A stretch of 45,863 nt of DNA from Lutibacter sp. (GTDB lineage: Bacteria; Bacteroidota; Bacteroidia; Flavobacteriales; Flavobacteriaceae), in the NCBI GenBank assembly GCA_002733665.1, contig NVWM01000014.1, positions 1 through 45,863 of the forward strand. Direction: 5' to 3'. Positions 1 to 8,389 of this stretch are shown here, piece by piece. The position numbers were made by a program, and so were the translations under genes. Every line of letters begins with the position of its first letter. Position 1 is the first letter of the stretch. The notes beneath the pieces were generated by a model. The model searched no databases and was not told where the DNA came from. It worked only from the letters and a program-made list of their open reading frames with translations.

Positions 1-1408
1 TTACTGTAAATACATAGGTAATCTGATCACCTACATTCACAACGCCATTTCCATCCGTATCTACATACGTCCCTGTCTTCTCTAATTCTAATCTTGGATC
101 AATAACATTTATATCTTCAGTTAAATCATCTCCAACAGTTGTTGGGTCTGTCTCGTTTCCAGATGCGGTTGATGTAATTGTGTTTGTAATCGTAGTACTT
201 GCTGTACCTACATCAACAGTAGCGGTAATCGTTAGTGTAGCTACTCCTAAATTCGCTAAATTGCCAATATCCCACAATCCGGAACCACTTGCATAAGTAT
301 TTACAGTACCACCAACTTGAGCAGAACTCACAAAAGACACTCCTGCCGGTAATATATCCGTTAATACAACTCCTGTTGCATTGTCAGGACCATTATTGGT
401 TACTGTTAAAGTATATGCAATTGTATCCCCTTCTCTTGGAGCAGGAGAATCAACTGTTTTTGTAGTTATAAGATTGGTAAGGGCAACACTGCACGAAGCA
501 GGAGCTGTTCCTGCATTGGGTTCATTAAATAAGCAAGAACCTCCAGAAAAATCGGCAGTTAAATCAATAGCGGTAGCATCTGCTGAAAAAGACACACCCG
601 TAAAGGTATGAGATGTAGCAGTGTCTAACGACCCAACAGCAACTGAAGCTGTTCCATCTCCTGTTAAATCAAGAGTTCCTGTAATAGGTGGATTAGAAAA
701 AGTAACTGTAACGTCTGCCGTAAAGAAATCATCGACTCCAGTTCCTGTTGTTCCATTGTCATTACATACAGAAAGATTAGAAGTAGTTAAAGAATCAATA
801 GAGCAAGCTAATCGCAAATCAAGACCATCTACAAAATTCCAAGTAGTTGCACATGATCCGCCTGAGAAAAATTCAAAGTTAAAAGTCCCACTTGCTGCTG
901 CTATAAAAGTAACAAATGGTCGTTCCCATATATTTTCACTAGAAGGAGGTGGGATCGCAGCAACCACAGTCCCATCTAAGATAATTTGTAATTCAGGAGT
1001 ACAAGAAGAGGATCCAGGACTCGTTTCAATCAAATAATCAAAAGAAAATGAATATTCCATTCCGCCTACAACTGTCACATTTTGACTAATTCCTTCTGCT
1101 CCTCCTCCTAACGCTCTAAATCCAAAATAGCACCCTCCGGATGGAGATGGTCCTCTATCTTCGTATTGCGTATGAAAAGCTCGTTTAGTGTCTGTAGAAC
1201 GGTCAGGTGTATTTGTTTGCGCCCAACTATCAGGCGAGGTATTGCCTAACGGAAAATCAGCAGCACAATTTACAGCTGCCACATCAAGGTCAAAATTAAC
1301 AAGTAAATTTTGAGAAAATCCATTTAAAGAAAAAAGTACAAATGAAAAACAAAGCGCTATAGATAACGTCGTTTTATTTTTCAATAACAATCGAGTAGAA
1401 ATCTTCAT
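1..1408 (-). CDS. Secreted DUF11-repeat surface protein (partial, C-terminus outside window)
   Basis: The reading frame is open from the ATG at 1408 to the window edge (469 codons), so the 3' end is missing. The N-terminus MKISTRLLLKNK followed by a hydrophobic stretch ending in FSLNGFSQ is a Sec signal peptide typical of flavobacteria. Residues about 34-200 form a Cys-containing domain rich in Ser, Gly and aromatics, like the ligand-binding N-domains of adhesins. Around residues 316-360 there is a DUF11/conserved-repeat domain (GDTIAYTLTVTNNGPDNATG), and a second repeat begins near the edge (TGTYVDTDGNGVVNVGDQ). Such proteins are usually very long, with a gliding/T9SS C-terminal domain; that end is not visible. 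The likely role is adhesion or cell-surface structure, which is inference. Plus-strand ORFs here are antisense shadows. Confidence 0.85.
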   Translation of the reverse strand, partial: MKISTRLLLKNKTTLSIALCFSFVLFSLNGFSQNLLVNFDLDVAAVNCAADFPLGNTSPDSWAQTNTPDRSTDTKRAFHTQYEDRGPSPSGGCYFGFRALGGGAEGISQNVTVVGGMEYSFSFDYLIETSPGSSSCTPELQIILDGTVVAAIPPPSSENIWERPFVTFIAAASGTFNFEFFSGGSCATTWNFVDGLDLRLACSIDSLTTSNLSVCNDNGTTGTGVDDFFTADVTVTFSNPPITGTLDLTGDGTASVAVGSLDTATSHTFTGVSFSADATAIDLTADFSGGSCLFNEPNAGTAPASCSVALTNLITTKTVDSPAPREGDTIAYTLTVTNNGPDNATGVVLTDILPAGVSFVSSAQVGGTVNTYASGSGLWDIGNLANLGVATLTITATVDVGTASTTITNTITSTASGNETDPTTVGDDLTEDINVIDPRLELEKTGTYVDTDGNGVVNVGDQITYVFTV

Positions 1409-1876
1409 ATTATTTATGGGTAAAATTATTTTATAATTTAGTTTTTAGTTTATTTGTAAAAAAGCATTAAATTTAAAAACCTTTTTGTTATTTAACACTT
1501 CAATCTATTTGTCACTCTATTTTGATAAATGCTATTCTAAAAAAATATAAAAGCAAATATAAAAAAAATACAATTCATTTCTGACTGTCTTGATTCTTTT
1601 TTTAACAAACCGCCCGCTTTCATCAATGAGTGGCTTAATTTTTACAACAAATCACTATTAAAATATATTATGCAATGCCAAAATTAGACTTATAAATCTA
1701 ATTTCAATACAATTATGTTCTCAACAGGTTTAAAACCGTTCTGAAAAAGATAAGCAACCCTGTTTCTAATTTAAAAAACTTCTCGCTAAAAACAAATCTA
1801 AATTCAATAGCAACCTTAAAAGGGTATTTTTTTTTAACAGAATGATTATCTTTGTTTTTTTAGATATACACATTTT
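1409..1876. other. Divergent intergenic region, 468 nt
   Basis: This very AT-rich spacer lies between the minus-strand DUF11 gene and the plus-strand phosphoesterase gene. I see no ORF with family similarity, no tRNA and no dispersed repeat. It should contain both divergent promoters. A TATCTTTG box is clear for the plus gene. For the minus gene only a weak TATATTTG candidate is visible (complement of 1554-1561). Confidence 0.6.
1847..1854 (+). promoter_or_regulatory. Bacteroidetes -7 element (TATCTTTG)
   Basis: TATCTTTG matches the Bacteroidetes sigma-A -7 consensus TAnnTTTG and lies 22 nt before the ATG of the phosphoesterase gene. No TTG is found at the expected upstream distance, so the -33 element is weak or absent. 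Confidence 0.5.
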
Positions 1877-2770
1877 ATGGTGCAACAAATTATTACAAAC
1901 GCTTATAAAAAGGCAAAACGCGTAAAAATTAACAAAGATTCTAAGTTGATTTTTTTTAGTGATTGTCATCGTGGAGATAATAGTTATGCTGATGATTTTT
2001 CTCATAATAAATTAATTTTCCATCATGCTCTTAGAGACTATTATGAAAAAGGGTTTACTTATTTTGAGTTGGGTGATGGTGATGAACTCTGGGAAAATCG
2101 CCATTTTACTGATATTTTTGAGCCTTATAAAGATATTTATGTCTTGTTGAAAAAATATCATGAAGACAAACGATTACATATGATATATGGCAATCATGAT
2201 ATGGTATATAGAAAACCGAAAATTGTTAAAAAATTTCTTGGCTCCTACTTTAATATTATTACCGGTAAAAGAACTGAACTTTTAAAAGATCTAAAGTTTA
2301 ATGAAAGTATTATTCTAGAAATAGATGGCATGAAAAAAAATGTTTTATTAATTCATGGTCATCAAGCTGACTTTTTTAATTATGTATTGTGGAAATTCAG
2401 TCGATTTTTGGTGCGTTTTTTTTGGCAACCGCTACAAAAAGCATTTGGAGTTAGTGACCCTACAAGTCCGGCAAAAAATTATAGAGAATTGATTAAAGTA
2501 GAACGAAGAATAAAAAAGTGGATTCTTAATAATGACAATCAAATGATAATCGCTGGTCATACGCATCGTCCTCGTTTCCCAGAACCAAACGAATTGCCTT
2601 ACTTTAATGATGGTAGTTGTGTACATCCGCGAGCAATTACTGGAATTGAAATTGAAAATTCTGAAATTGTATTAATTAAATGGCATACTGTTACTAATGA
2701 TGATGGCACTGTTCAAATAATCAGAACAATTCTTGAGGGTCCTGAAAAATTAAAAGATTATTTAAGTTAA
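1877..2770 (+). CDS. Calcineurin-like metallophosphoesterase
   Basis: This 297-aa protein has the five blocks of the calcineurin-like phosphoesterase fold in order: FSDCHRGD (Asp29, His31), ELGDGDELWEN (Asp67), YGNHDM (Asn106-His107-Asp108), IHGHQAD (His160, His162) and IIAGHTHRPRF (His228, His230). These are the ligands of a two-metal centre. There is no signal peptide, so it is cytosolic or membrane-peripheral. The order resembles LpxH-like UDP-diacylglucosamine hydrolases, but the substrate cannot be assigned from sequence. It is a single-gene unit, convergent with the TerB/J-domain gene. ATG at 1877 fits the -7 element just upstream. Confidence 0.85.
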   Translation: MVQQIITNAYKKAKRVKINKDSKLIFFSDCHRGDNSYADDFSHNKLIFHHALRDYYEKGFTYFELGDGDELWENRHFTDIFEPYKDIYVLLKKYHEDKRLHMIYGNHDMVYRKPKIVKKFLGSYFNIITGKRTELLKDLKFNESIILEIDGMKKNVLLIHGHQADFFNYVLWKFSRFLVRFFWQPLQKAFGVSDPTSPAKNYRELIKVERRIKKWILNNDNQMIIAGHTHRPRFPEPNELPYFNDGSCVHPRAITGIEIENSEIVLIKWHTVTNDDGTVQIIRTILEGPEKLKDYLS

Positions 2771-2778
2771 AAAAGGAA

Positions 2779-2804
2779 AACGTCCGTTTATAAAAACGAA
2801 CGTT
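2779..2804 (-). terminator. Candidate hairpin terminator between convergent genes
   Basis: An 11-bp inverted repeat with one mismatch (arms 2779-2789 and 2794-2804, ATAA loop) sits between two convergent genes. Read on the minus strand it is followed by a T-rich run (complement of 2771-2778), so it probably ends the TerB/J-domain transcript. The plus-strand side lacks a clean T tract. Confidence 0.45.
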
Positions 2805-2939
2805 AACTCTCTCATTTTGGGGGCTTTCCTACTATTATGAAAATAGAAAGGTCAAATTAATGAATGAAGGAGATTTTCCTATACTAACCATTAATTAGGA
2901 CACATACATTTTTAAAAAGTCACAGTTAAATATAAATTT

Positions 2940-3704
2940 TTACATTTTTCTTTCTTTCTGAATAGCTTCATACGCTTTTTGAATCTGTCTAAATTTTTCT
3001 TCAGCACCTTTTAAATGTTCTTTACCAAGGTGCTGCAACTTATCTGGATGGTGCTTTTTAACCAATCTTCGATATGCTTTTTTTACTTCTACATCTGTTG
3101 CCGATTTATCAATTTCAAGCACTTTATAGGCATTGCTGATTCCACTATAAAACATTGCTTTTATAGATTCAAAATCATGGTTGCTTATGTATAAATATCC
3201 AGCAATTTTATGGATTACATCCACTTCCGACTCCGTTACAAATCCATCAGCCTTCGCAATATTAAATAAGTAATGTATCAATTGTAATCGTGATGCGTGC
3301 GTCATTTGTTGACGAATCTGAAGACACACTTGCCTTGTAGAAATATCATTCTTTTTTATGATTCCATTAAATAATTTAAACGCATGTTTAGCACGAGTTG
3401 CACCATACATTTGCGTAAAGTGATTTCGCACATAATTTAGTTCTCGTTGATCTATTTTACCATCTGCTTTTATCACTACTGCAGACAATACTAAAAGGCT
3501 CATTTCAAAATCTCCAGATTGTGTTGTGTTCTCTCTTGGTCTTCTTCTGCCGCTATTTGGTATTCTATATGTTCCTTCTCTTTTTAAGTCTCCTTCTGAA
3601 AGACCATCAACAACACTTCCTAAAACAAACCCAATAATTGCTCCTATTGGACCTCCAAAAGACCATCCAAGTGATGCTCCTAAATATTTACTAAAACTTC
3701 CCAT
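2940..3704 (-). CDS. TerB-like / C-terminal J-domain protein (DjlA-like)
   Basis: The predicted protein is 254 aa, starting at MGSFSKYLGA; eight extra in-frame codons upstream look like leader sequence. Residues about 5-32 form a glycine-zipper hydrophobic segment (GGPIGAIIGFVLGSVVD) that probably anchors it in the inner membrane. The middle (about 65-175) is an alpha-helical TerB/DjlA-like domain (VIKADGKIDQRELNYV, IAKADGFVTESEVDVI). The C-terminus (about 190-250) is a J domain with the HPD motif in KKHHPDKLQHLGKEH, which activates the ATPase of DnaK. This order is that of DjlA-type membrane co-chaperones. The client is unknown. Confidence 0.85.
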   Translation of the reverse strand: MGSFSKYLGASLGWSFGGPIGAIIGFVLGSVVDGLSEGDLKREGTYRIPNSGRRRPRENTTQSGDFEMSLLVLSAVVIKADGKIDQRELNYVRNHFTQMYGATRAKHAFKLFNGIIKKNDISTRQVCLQIRQQMTHASRLQLIHYLFNIAKADGFVTESEVDVIHKIAGYLYISNHDFESIKAMFYSGISNAYKVLEIDKSATDVEVKKAYRRLVKKHHPDKLQHLGKEHLKGAEEKFRQIQKAYEAIQKERKM

Positions 3705-3772
3705 GTTGCAAATGTAATTAAATTCCAATCCTAAAACCTTGCCAAAGGAAAGGACTTTATAAAATAAAACGG

Positions 3773-3780
3773 TATCTTTG
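3773..3780 (+). promoter_or_regulatory. -7 element (TATCTTTG) of the bacilliredoxin gene
   Basis: TATCTTTG matches TAnnTTTG, 26 nt before the ATG at 3807. No good -33 TTG is seen at 17-23 nt spacing. Confidence 0.5.
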
Positions 3781-3806
3781 CAGTCAATATTTTAAACACA
3801 TATATT

Positions 3807-4217
3807 ATGTATCCAGAAGAATTAGTAAGACCAATGAAAGCAGAATTAGAAGCTGCCGGTTTTACATCATTACATACAACTGAAGAAGTTACAACTGCTT
3901 TGGCAAAAGAAGGAACAACATTGGTTATGGTAAACTCTGTTTGTGGTTGTGCAGCAGGAACGGCTAGACCTGGAGCAATTGCCTCTTTACAAAGTGATAA
4001 ATCTCCTGCAAATTTAACAACAGTTTTTGCTGGTGTTGATGCAGAAGCAACTAATAAAGCACGCGAATCTATGATTCCTTTTCCACCTTCATCACCTGCT
4101 ATTGCATTGTTTAAGGATGGTCAATTAGTTCATATGTTAGAGCGTCACCATATTGAAGGTCGTTCTGCAGAAATGATTGCTGCAAATTTAGCTGGTGCTT
4201 ATGAGGAATTTTGTTAA
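3807..4217 (+). CDS. BrxA/BrxB-family bacilliredoxin
   Basis: This 136-aa protein belongs to the BrxA/BrxB (YphP/YqiW, DUF1094) family. It has a thioredoxin-like fold and the signature VNSVCGCAAGTARPG containing the CGC redox motif (Cys46, Cys48). In Firmicutes this family removes bacillithiol from mixed disulfides on proteins, and many Bacteroidetes also make bacillithiol. The full length matches the family. The final residue is an additional Cys (EEFC). It stands as its own unit, with a -7 box upstream and a strong terminator downstream. Cytosolic redox repair is the likely role. Confidence 0.9.
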   Translation: MYPEELVRPMKAELEAAGFTSLHTTEEVTTALAKEGTTLVMVNSVCGCAAGTARPGAIASLQSDKSPANLTTVFAGVDAEATNKARESMIPFPPSSPAIALFKDGQLVHMLERHHIEGRSAEMIAANLAGAYEEFC

Positions 4218-4256
4218 TCAAGACAAACTTTCAGTTATCAAATAAAATCCTATTTT

Positions 4257-4290
4257 AAAAATCCTCTATTGAGGATTTTTTTTTATTTTT
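4257..4290 (+). terminator. Rho-independent terminator after the bacilliredoxin gene
   Basis: A perfect 10-bp stem (4257-4266 with 4271-4280, TATT loop, core ATCCTC/GAGGAT) runs into a long T tract. It ends six bases before the HD-domain gene start, which shows the HD gene begins at the ATG at 4296 and not further upstream. Confidence 0.85.
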
Positions 4291-4295
4291 ATACT

Positions 4296-4964
4296 ATGAA
4301 TATTTCCGAAGAAAAAATAATAAAAAATACCATTTCATTTGTAAAAATAACACTCGAAGGAGCAGAAGGAGGACACGATTGGTTTCACACCCAAAGGGTG
4401 TTAAGCAATGCTCGGCTTATTGCCAAAGGTGAACGTGTAGATAGTTTTGTAGTTACTTTAGGTGCCTTATTGCATGATATTGCCGATGCAAAATTCTATG
4501 ATGGCGATGAAACTATTGGTCCAAAAATGGCGCGAGAATTTCTACTTTCTCAGAATGTAGATAGTTCAATTATCGAACATATTGTTCAAATTATTGATAA
4601 TATCTCTTATAAATCTTCGCTTCAAAAAAACAATGAAAATAGATTTTCTTCTGCCGAATTAGATGTAGTTCAAGATGCTGATAGATTGGACGCAATTGGT
4701 GCCATTGGTATTGCGCGCTGTTTTAATTATGGTGGTTTTAAAAATAGGCAACTTTACAATCCTGAAATAAAACCAAATTTGGAAATGAGTAAAGAGGAAT
4801 ATAAAAAATCTTCTTCGCCAACAATCAATCATTTTTATGAAAAATTATTGCTTCTAAAAAATAAAATGAATACAAAAACAGGTCGGCGAATCGCCGAAGA
4901 TAGACACTTATTTATGGAGCATTTTTTAGATCAGTTTTATGCTGAATGGAATGGTGAAAAATAA
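4296..4964 (+). CDS. HD-domain phosphohydrolase
   Basis: This 222-aa protein starts at MNISEEKIIK; the nine upstream in-frame codons lie inside the terminator. HD-superfamily metal ligands are visible: GGHDWFHTQRV (His27, His31), LLHDIADAKF (His60-Asp61) and VVQDADRLDAIGAIG (Asp). The overall pattern is that of the YedJ/uncharacterised HD hydrolase group. The substrate, probably a nucleotide or phosphoester, is unknown. It follows the bacilliredoxin gene but is separated from it by a terminator, so co-transcription is not expected. Confidence 0.8.
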   Translation: MNISEEKIIKNTISFVKITLEGAEGGHDWFHTQRVLSNARLIAKGERVDSFVVTLGALLHDIADAKFYDGDETIGPKMAREFLLSQNVDSSIIEHIVQIIDNISYKSSLQKNNENRFSSAELDVVQDADRLDAIGAIGIARCFNYGGFKNRQLYNPEIKPNLEMSKEEYKKSSSPTINHFYEKLLLLKNKMNTKTGRRIAEDRHLFMEHFLDQFYAEWNGEK

Positions 4965-5154
4965 GTTTTTGAAAATACATATTTTGACAACAAACAAAAG
5001 AACTATAATAATAACCTATTGTTTATTTTTTTTTATAAATTTTGACAATTAAAATTGGCTTTTTTTAAACTACCTAAAATTAATTTAATTTTTTGACGCT
5101 TAGGATTTGTTTGTTTTTCAAAAAAAACTTCTTAAAACGATTAAAATTTAGATT

Positions 5155-5931
5155 TTATTTAAAATTAGGTTTTCTTTTCTCTAAAAACGCTGTAGTGCCT
5201 TCTTTAAAATCTTCGCTACCAAAACAATTTCCGAAATTTGAAATTTCAACATCAAATCCGTTAACTCCATTTTTATAATTTGCATTTACAGCATTTATAG
5301 CCATAGAAATTGCAGTACCAGAATTTCGAGAAATTTTAGTTGCTAGTTTTTCAGCAAGTGGTACTAATTCTTCTTGAGAAACCACATAATTTACCAAACC
5401 ATATTCTTTTGCCTCTTCTGCATTCATCATATTGGCTGTCATAATCAATTCCATTGCTTTTCCTTTTCCAACTAATTGTGGTAATCTTTGTGTTCCGCCA
5501 TATCCAGGGATCACACCCAAAGAAACTTCTGGTAAACCCATTCTTGCATTGTCACTCGCAATTCTAAAATGTGCTGACATTGCTAACTCCAAACCTCCAC
5601 CAAGTGCAAAACCATTGATTGCAGCGATTACTGGAGTTGAAAGATTTTCAACAAAATCAAACAATAAGTCATGTCCGCTTTTTGACAATACGGCTGCTTG
5701 CGCAACATTAAAATCCGAAAATTCTTTGATGTCTGCTCCAGCAACAAATGCTTTTTCTCCACTTCCTGTGATGATGATTGCTCGAATAGATGTGTTTTCA
5801 TCAGCAGTAAAAAATGCATTGTGCAACTCTAAAATTGTTGCTTTGTTTAAAGCATTTAACTGGTTTGGTCTATTAATAGTTATCGTTAAAATACTTTCGT
5901 TTTGACTTGTTAAAATATTCTCGTAGTTCAT
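5155..5931 (-). CDS. Enoyl-CoA hydratase/isomerase family protein
   Basis: With the start at MNYENILTSQ the protein is 258 aa, the usual crotonase length; 23 more in-frame codons upstream do not fit the family. Oxyanion-hole segments are FVAGADIKEF and NGFALGGGLELAM. The catalytic glutamates of 2-enoyl-CoA hydratase are both present (Glu in GGGLEL and Glu in GLPEVSLGVIPGYGG). It probably hydrates short-chain enoyl-CoA in beta-oxidation or amino-acid degradation. It is the last gene of a long minus-strand run after the histidine kinase gene, but nothing shows a functional link. Confidence 0.88.
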   Translation of the reverse strand: MNYENILTSQNESILTITINRPNQLNALNKATILELHNAFFTADENTSIRAIIITGSGEKAFVAGADIKEFSDFNVAQAAVLSKSGHDLLFDFVENLSTPVIAAINGFALGGGLELAMSAHFRIASDNARMGLPEVSLGVIPGYGGTQRLPQLVGKGKAMELIMTANMMNAEEAKEYGLVNYVVSQEELVPLAEKLATKISRNSGTAISMAINAVNANYKNGVNGFDVEISNFGNCFGSEDFKEGTTAFLEKRKPNFK

Positions 5932-6030
5932 TTCTGCTTGGTTTTTAATAAAAACACTGTTCTCGATACAATTTTTGTTCATTTCAATCACAAAAATCAC
6001 TCGAACTGACGTTTAAATTTATTTATAATT

Positions 6031-7479
6031 TTATTCTTTTGGTAATATTACTTTAAATACTGTTCCGTAATCAACGGTTGATGTAAATGATATTGTCCCT
6101 TCATAGGCCTCAATAATGTTTTTAATCATCGGCAATCCAAGTCCCATTCCACTTGATTTTGTTGTAAATTTCGGTTCAAAAACCAACTCTTTTGTTTCGT
6201 CTGTTATTCCTTTTCCGTTGTCAGCAACTGTTATAATTATGGTGTTATTTTCTTCTGTTACTTTTATTTCTACCGATGGATTTTCAGTTTCTTCTAACGC
6301 TTGCGTTGCATTTTTTATCAAGTTTGTAACAATACGAGTCAATTGCATTTTATCAAGATTTGCCGTAATAACTTTAGCATCACTATAAAAAGAAATATAC
6401 GGTTCTGTAAAAATTTCAGTAGCGTGTTTTACAATAGCAACAACATTTAATTCTTCTCGTTTTGCGGTTGGCATTTTTGCAAAATCTGAGAAAGCAGAAG
6501 CAATAGAACTCATCACATCAATTTGTTGAATCAATGTTTTGCTATATTCTTTTATTTTATGATAAATTTCAGGATCTGATGGATCAAATTTCCTCTCAAA
6601 ACTCTGCACTGTCAATCGCATAGGTGTCAACGGATTCTTAATCTCATGTGCTACTTGTTTTGCCATTTCTCGCCATGCTTGTTCACGCTCACTTTGTGCT
6701 AATTTCACTGCGCTTTCTTCCAAATCATCAATCATACTATTGTATGAATCAGCTAAATTATGTATTTCTTTACTCGCTTCTTTTAGTACTATTTTTTCAT
6801 TTCTTTTAAAAATTCGTGTTTCACTCATCTTATCGCTCACAGTTTTTAAAGAACGTGTGATGTAACTCGAAATAAAATATGCAAGTGCCAAACCGATTAA
6901 AAACATCAGTAAAAAACCAAATGCCAATCGAGAAAGAAACTCTTTTAACTCTTTATCTTTTTCTGAACTATCTTCTAAATAAGGAAGATGAATAATTCCT
7001 ATTGGTTTTGCTTTATCATCATTTAAATAGGTGTATAGCGACTGAAACTCTTTTCCTTCTTTTCGCTCTCGTTCCACATATCTATGTTCTCCTTCACTAA
7101 GTTTTGAAAGTGTGTTTTTTGAGATTTCTCTTTTAACGGTGTCCTTAACAAAATCTCTATTTGAAGAAACTATAAACTTCCCTTTAAGGTCGTAAATTCC
7201 AATTTCTAAATTGTGTATTTTAGATATCTCAAAGATTTTACTTTTAAAAATTGTATTTAATTCAGTCGTTTCAACTTGATATGTTGTGTTGCTTATATCA
7301 ACACCAAAATGCTGAATAATGGCTCTTTCCTTACGTTCAAGTCTTGCTGTATTGTACTCTTCTGCTTGCTCGTTATATTGAAAAATAGTTACTGCAGCTA
7401 TCAATACAGATGCGACTAATATCAATAAAATCATTGATAAAAACACACGGTTTTGTAAGGATAATTTTCTGTTAGCCAT
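6031..7479 (-). CDS. NtrY-like sensor histidine kinase with HAMP domain
   Basis: This 482-aa protein has a membrane segment at about 11-32, a periplasmic sensor region (about 33-183), a second membrane segment (about 184-206) and a HAMP linker (about 207-260). A HisKA domain follows with the H box QVAHEIKNPLTPMRL (His278). The HATPase domain has N box NLIKNATQAL (Asn390), G1 VADNGKGI (Asp420) and G2 GMGLGLPMIK. The H box with NPLTPM is typical of NtrY-type kinases. No response-regulator gene is adjacent, so it is an orphan kinase; its signal and partner are unknown. Upstream lie the SemiSWEET and GTP cyclohydrolase genes. Confidence 0.88.
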   Translation of the reverse strand: MANRKLSLQNRVFLSMILLILVASVLIAAVTIFQYNEQAEEYNTARLERKERAIIQHFGVDISNTTYQVETTELNTIFKSKIFEISKIHNLEIGIYDLKGKFIVSSNRDFVKDTVKREISKNTLSKLSEGEHRYVERERKEGKEFQSLYTYLNDDKAKPIGIIHLPYLEDSSEKDKELKEFLSRLAFGFLLMFLIGLALAYFISSYITRSLKTVSDKMSETRIFKRNEKIVLKEASKEIHNLADSYNSMIDDLEESAVKLAQSEREQAWREMAKQVAHEIKNPLTPMRLTVQSFERKFDPSDPEIYHKIKEYSKTLIQQIDVMSSIASAFSDFAKMPTAKREELNVVAIVKHATEIFTEPYISFYSDAKVITANLDKMQLTRIVTNLIKNATQALEETENPSVEIKVTEENNTIIITVADNGKGITDETKELVFEPKFTTKSSGMGLGLPMIKNIIEAYEGTISFTSTVDYGTVFKVILPKE

Positions 7480-7524
7480 TGTTAGTTTTTGGAATAAAAA
7501 GACTCAATAAATATACCAAGAATT

Positions 7525-7785
7525 TTATTTATATCTAAGTTTCAAAAATATAATAACACAAACCAATGTTATCGTGACAATATTTGCCAAAATCATTGAA
7601 AGACTATTGATATTAATACCGTAAATTAACCATAAAATAACTCCTGATAACATGGTTAAATACATAGTTAAAGAAAGATTCTCAACTTCTTTAGTTTTCC
7701 AAATTTTAACAACTTGAGGTACAAATGCTGCCGTTGTAAAAAAAGCAGCAATTAGTCCAATAATTTCTATATTAAAATCCATCAA
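7525..7785 (-). CDS. SemiSWEET-family small transporter
   Basis: This 86-aa protein has three predicted transmembrane helices and the MtN3/PQ-loop features of SemiSWEET (TTAAFVPQVVKIWKTKEVEN, then SLTMYLTMLSGVILWLIYG). SemiSWEETs dimerise to form sugar uniporters in the inner membrane. The start lies two bases after the stop of the GTP cyclohydrolase gene, so the two are probably co-transcribed and translationally coupled. Substrate specificity cannot be read from sequence. In this context a flavin-related or other small solute cannot be excluded. Confidence 0.85.
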   Translation of the reverse strand: MMDFNIEIIGLIAAFFTTAAFVPQVVKIWKTKEVENLSLTMYLTMLSGVILWLIYGININSLSMILANIVTITLVCVIIFLKLRYK

Positions 7786-7787
7786 CT

Positions 7788-8300
7788 TTATAATTTTGTT
7801 GGTTCAATTCCGACAACATGAATTCCATGTTGTGTAAGAGTTTCAACTTTTTTAGGATTGTTGGTCAGCATTCGGATAGATTTTACTTTTAACTCTTTTA
7901 AGATTTCAGCAGCAACTCTAAAATCACGTGCATCTTTGCTAAAACCAGCCGCTTCATAAGCCTCAGGCTGAGACATCCCTTGTTTTTTAAATTCAGTACT
8001 TTTTAACAATGCGTAGTGACCATTCCCTTTCCCTTCTTGCTCAAGCCAAATCACAATACCTTTTCCTTCGCGCTGAATTAATTGCTGAGAAATCTCCATT
8101 TGCTCTCTACAATCACATTCAATACTATTAAAATGGTGACCAAAAATACAGGAAGAATGCACACGACAAAGTATGTCTTTTTCTCCAGAAATATCTCCCA
8201 TGACTAGCGCAAACGAATCTTGCTTTCCGTCATTAAAAAGAATTTCATGGAATTCTCCGTACTTTGTTTTTAAATCTATTTCGGCTAATCGATGAATCAT
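7788..8300 (-). CDS. ribA: GTP cyclohydrolase II (RibA-type, stand-alone)
   Basis: With ATG at 8300 the protein is 170 aa. Extra in-frame codons upstream (from 8381) encode repeat-derived sequence and should be ignored. Zinc ligands appear in VHSSCIFGHHF and IECDCREQM. The GTP-binding and ring-opening segment EQEGKGNGHYALLK and the terminal LLTNNPKKVETL match E. coli RibA closely. The enzyme opens GTP for riboflavin synthesis. It lacks a fused DHBP synthase domain and is shorter than E. coli RibA at both ends. A separate RibBA elsewhere, with this as a paralogue of unclear role, is possible. Confidence 0.88.
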   Translation of the reverse strand: MIHRLAEIDLKTKYGEFHEILFNDGKQDSFALVMGDISGEKDILCRVHSSCIFGHHFNSIECDCREQMEISQQLIQREGKGIVIWLEQEGKGNGHYALLKSTEFKKQGMSQPEAYEAAGFSKDARDFRVAAEILKELKVKSIRMLTNNPKKVETLTQHGIHVVGIEPTKL

Positions 8301-8318
8301 AATTATTATTCTCAGAAT

Positions 8319-8380
8319 GTCAGGTCGAGCGCAGTCGAGACCTTGTCGTTTTTTAGTTCTCGACTGCGCTCGAACAGACA
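8319..8380. repeat. Paired inverted hairpin repeat, GTCA ends (leuS-ribA spacer)
   Basis: Two arms, 8319-8340 and 8357-8380, share the complementary core TCGAGCGCAGTCGAGA / TCTCGACTGCGCTCGA and have outward GTCA/AGAC ends. The pair occupies most of the spacer between leuS and ribA. The same core, with one change, is found inside leuS and the KAS gene. Confidence 0.85.
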
Positions 8381-8389
8381 ATGTTTGCG

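Noticed and set aside
381..1037. Two plus-strand ORFs (381-611 and 621-1037)
   Set aside because: They are antisense to a continuous minus-strand frame with a signal peptide and a DUF11 repeat, and their sequences have no family features.
1409..1876. Small RNA or tRNA in the longest gene-free stretch
   Set aside because: No cloverleaf, no stable GC-containing stem and no terminator were seen in this AT-rich spacer.
8319..8380. Rho-independent terminator between leuS and ribA
   Set aside because: The hairpin is strong but has no T tract on the minus strand after the stem and belongs to the dispersed repeat family, so it is listed as a repeat.
8301..8381. N-terminal extension of GTP cyclohydrolase II
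   Set aside because: The extra residues are encoded by the paired hairpin repeat and its flank; family similarity begins at the ATG at 8300.
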